Of a stretch of 64,000 nucleotides of DNA, positions 62,439 to 64,000 are shown in pieces. This DNA comes from Promethearchaeota archaeon. Its GTDB lineage: Archaea > Asgardarchaeota > Lokiarchaeia > Sigyniarchaeales > SOKP01. The first letter of the stretch is position 1; each line of letters begins with the position of its first letter. The translations under genes were made by a program, and so were the position numbers. The DNA is taken from the NCBI GenBank assembly GCA_019894855.1, contig JAGXNS010000002.1, positions 1-64,000 of the forward strand, given 5' to 3'. The notes below the pieces were generated by a model. It worked only from the letters and a program-made list of their open reading frames with translations, made no database searches and was not told where the DNA came from.

Positions 62439-64000
62439 ATGACTTATAACACTAATAAACGACCTTTCAATAAGCTCAAGCCCGTTTCGTTTGTAAATGT
62501 TAATATTAACGATAGTTTTTGGTCAAAGAGACAAAAGATCAATCGAGAAATATCAATTCACCATCAACATCAAATGTTAGAGGGGGATTTTCACATAGAT
62601 AATTTTAGAGTTGCTTCAGGTCTTAAAAAAGGAGTTCAAATAGGAGAATTCTACTTTGATTCGGATTTATATAAATGGCTTGAAGCAGCATGTTACATCA
62701 TTAATATTTATAGTGATCCTGGCCTGGAAGTAAAAGTGAATGAGGTTGTTGATTTAATAAAGAAATCTCAAACTAATGATGGATATGTTAATACATTCTA
62801 TTCAACCAGATTTATAGAAAAAAGGTTTACAAATATATACCTAATGCATGAATTGTATTGTGCGGGTCATTTGATCCAAGCAGCTATCGCCCACCATCAT
62901 GCTACTAAAAGCCAAGTAATGATAAATGTAGCCATTAAGTTTGCAAATTTGCTAGTATCTCTTTATTTGGGAGGAAAAAGGAAGGGCGTTCCCGGTCACG
63001 AAGAAATCGAAATGGCTTTAATCGCGTTGTATAGAATCACTGAGAACTCAAATTACTTAAAATTAGCGGAAGAATTTATTAACCGAAGAGGAAATGTTTC
63101 GAACTTTAAAACATATGTTGCTAATCAGTACTTTAACATGCGCTCTATCTTAGGAATAGCAAAGAAGAGAAATAAAGAATTTTTATTGTCAGTAGGAAGA
63201 GAAAATATTATTAAAGAACAGGAGAGCGAAGTATCAGAATGGGCTACGAATCTTACACTAAAAAGTCAATTAATATTCTTCAAAGAAAACTTGATCGGGG
63301 CCTATATTCAATCAAATGTTCCAGTAAGAGAAATTTTCGAACCAGTTGGCCACGCTGTTAGAGTGATGTATTTATTTTGTGGGATGGCCGATCTATATTC
63401 TGAAATAGGAGACAAAACTTTATTAAAAGCCCTTCGTAGGGTATGGTTGAAAATGGTTAAAGCCAGAATGTATATTACTGGTGGGACTGGATCTGAAAAA
63501 TGCACAGAAGGTTTTAAAAAAGATTTTGCTTTAAAGAATGAAGATTCTTATTCTGAAACTTGTGCCGCTATCGGGAACATGATGTGGAACTTGCGAATGC
63601 TCCAAATAACCGGCAACTGTAAATATGCAGATTTGATAGAAAGGGTGTTATATAACGCGATGTTGGTAGGCCAATCCATCAATGGTAAAGAATACACATA
63701 CAATAATCCGTTAATTTCTTATGCTAAGGATAAAAGAAGCGAATGGTTTAGATGTGCCTGTTGTCCTCCTAATGTAGCTCGAACCATTGCTTCTTTAGGC
63801 GATTATATCTACAGCACTTCGGAAGAAGGAATTTGGATTCACCAGTACATTGGAAATAAAGCAAATATTGAATTGAGTTCAAATGTGGTCAAAATTATCC
63901 AAAAAAGTGAACTCCCTTGGAAAGGGGAGATTACCATTAAACTTGAATTGTCTAAAAGCCAAAAGTTTTCTTTATTCCTTAGAATTCCAGATTGGAGTTA
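62439..64000 (+). CDS. GH127 beta-L-arabinofuranosidase-like glycosidase (partial)
   Basis: Open from ATG at 62439 to the window end with no stop, so at least 520 residues; the C-terminus is missing. GH127 (DUF1680) features: FDSDLYKWLEAACYIINI near the N-terminus, HAVRVMYLFCGMADLYSE, the acidic CSETCAAIGNMMWN-type block (SETCAAIG), and WFRCACCPPNVARTIASL, where the two cysteines with the nearby Glu and Cys bind zinc and one Cys is the catalytic nucleophile in HypBA1. The family removes beta-L-arabinofuranose from glycans. No signal peptide, so action inside the cell is likely. The family is mainly bacterial. Confidence 0.88.
   Translation, partial: MTYNTNKRPFNKLKPVSFVNVNINDSFWSKRQKINREISIHHQHQMLEGDFHIDNFRVASGLKKGVQIGEFYFDSDLYKWLEAACYIINIYSDPGLEVKVNEVVDLIKKSQTNDGYVNTFYSTRFIEKRFTNIYLMHELYCAGHLIQAAIAHHHATKSQVMINVAIKFANLLVSLYLGGKRKGVPGHEEIEMALIALYRITENSNYLKLAEEFINRRGNVSNFKTYVANQYFNMRSILGIAKKRNKEFLLSVGRENIIKEQESEVSEWATNLTLKSQLIFFKENLIGAYIQSNVPVREIFEPVGHAVRVMYLFCGMADLYSEIGDKTLLKALRRVWLKMVKARMYITGGTGSEKCTEGFKKDFALKNEDSYSETCAAIGNMMWNLRMLQITGNCKYADLIERVLYNAMLVGQSINGKEYTYNNPLISYAKDKRSEWFRCACCPPNVARTIASLGDYIYSTSEEGIWIHQYIGNKANIELSSNVVKIIQKSELPWKGEITIKLELSKSQKFSLFLRIPDWS

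Noticed and set aside
1-64000. tRNA genes, rRNA, CRISPR arrays, transposases
   Set aside because: I looked in the intergenic gaps on both strands for T-arm-like GGTTC..A motifs, regular spaced repeats and transposase motifs and saw none that held up.

Overview
The window is an AT-rich stretch of archaeal chromosome, most consistent with an Asgard archaeon of the Lokiarchaeia type. The information-processing genes are archaeal: RNA polymerase split into A' and A'', RpoL, TFS, aEF-1alpha, aEF-2, aIF5B, aIF2alpha, S7, S12, S27e, L30e, L44e, Nop10, exosome Csl4, PCNA, RFC small subunit, PriS/PriL, a GINS protein, an archaeal histone and an AglB/STT3 oligosaccharyltransferase. They sit beside several Ras-superfamily GTPases (one Rab-like, one Arf-like, one further Ras-like and one G-domain relative without a P-loop), an Asgard hallmark. 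Bacterial-type UvrA, UvrB, EngB and a GH127 glycosidase are also present. The lineage call is inference from gene content; no 16S rRNA lies in the window. I saw no tRNA, rRNA, CRISPR array or insertion sequence.

Layout. 1-6.6 kb: accessory genes (degenerate GTPase, a tandem pair of unknown paralogues, membrane and zinc-ribbon proteins, a winged-helix regulator). 6.6-12.2 kb: nucleoside phosphorylase, wybutosine enzyme Taw1, EngB, a multi-TM protein, and a repeat-bearing acidic protein divergent from a Rab-like GTPase. 12.2-20 kb: EF-2, CCA-adding enzyme, GNAT, aIF5B and an eRF1/Pelota-like protein. 20-29 kb: UvrA, UvrB and a very long AglB. 29-38.7 kb: TruA, RFC, enolase, a METTL5-like methyltransferase, a csl4-rpoL-RNase III-like-DUF99 run, an Arf-like GTPase, a decayed EF-1alpha end, a structured leader and EF-1alpha. 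39.5-47.4 kb: aIF2alpha-Nop10, the replication cluster PCNA-PriL-PriS-GINS, OB-fold protein, TFS, L44e-S27e and PyrB. 47.4-56.1 kb: a large wHTH/ATP-cone protein and the operon rpoA1-rpoA2-L30e-nusA-S12-S7. 56.3-64 kb: acyl-CoA synthetase-like protein, transporters, another GTPase, histone and a GH127 glycosidase that runs off the end.

The observation I rate highest concerns translation starts. Three conserved genes (S27e, UvrB and a METTL5-like methyltransferase) have their family N-terminus fully encoded, yet no ATG, GTG or TTG exists between the upstream in-frame stop and that N-terminus. In each case ATT or ATA codons stand where the start should be, and in two of them a GGTG-type ribosome binding site precedes the ATT at normal spacing. 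Other leads are an EF-2 whose diphthamide loop is rewritten around a retained histidine, a relic of a second EF-1alpha, a Taw1 carrying an internal HTH-like insert, a regulator-like protein joining wHTH, ATP-cone and NrdD-like regions, a GGQ-less release-factor homologue, and a structured leader whose alternative pairing would hide a ribosome binding site.
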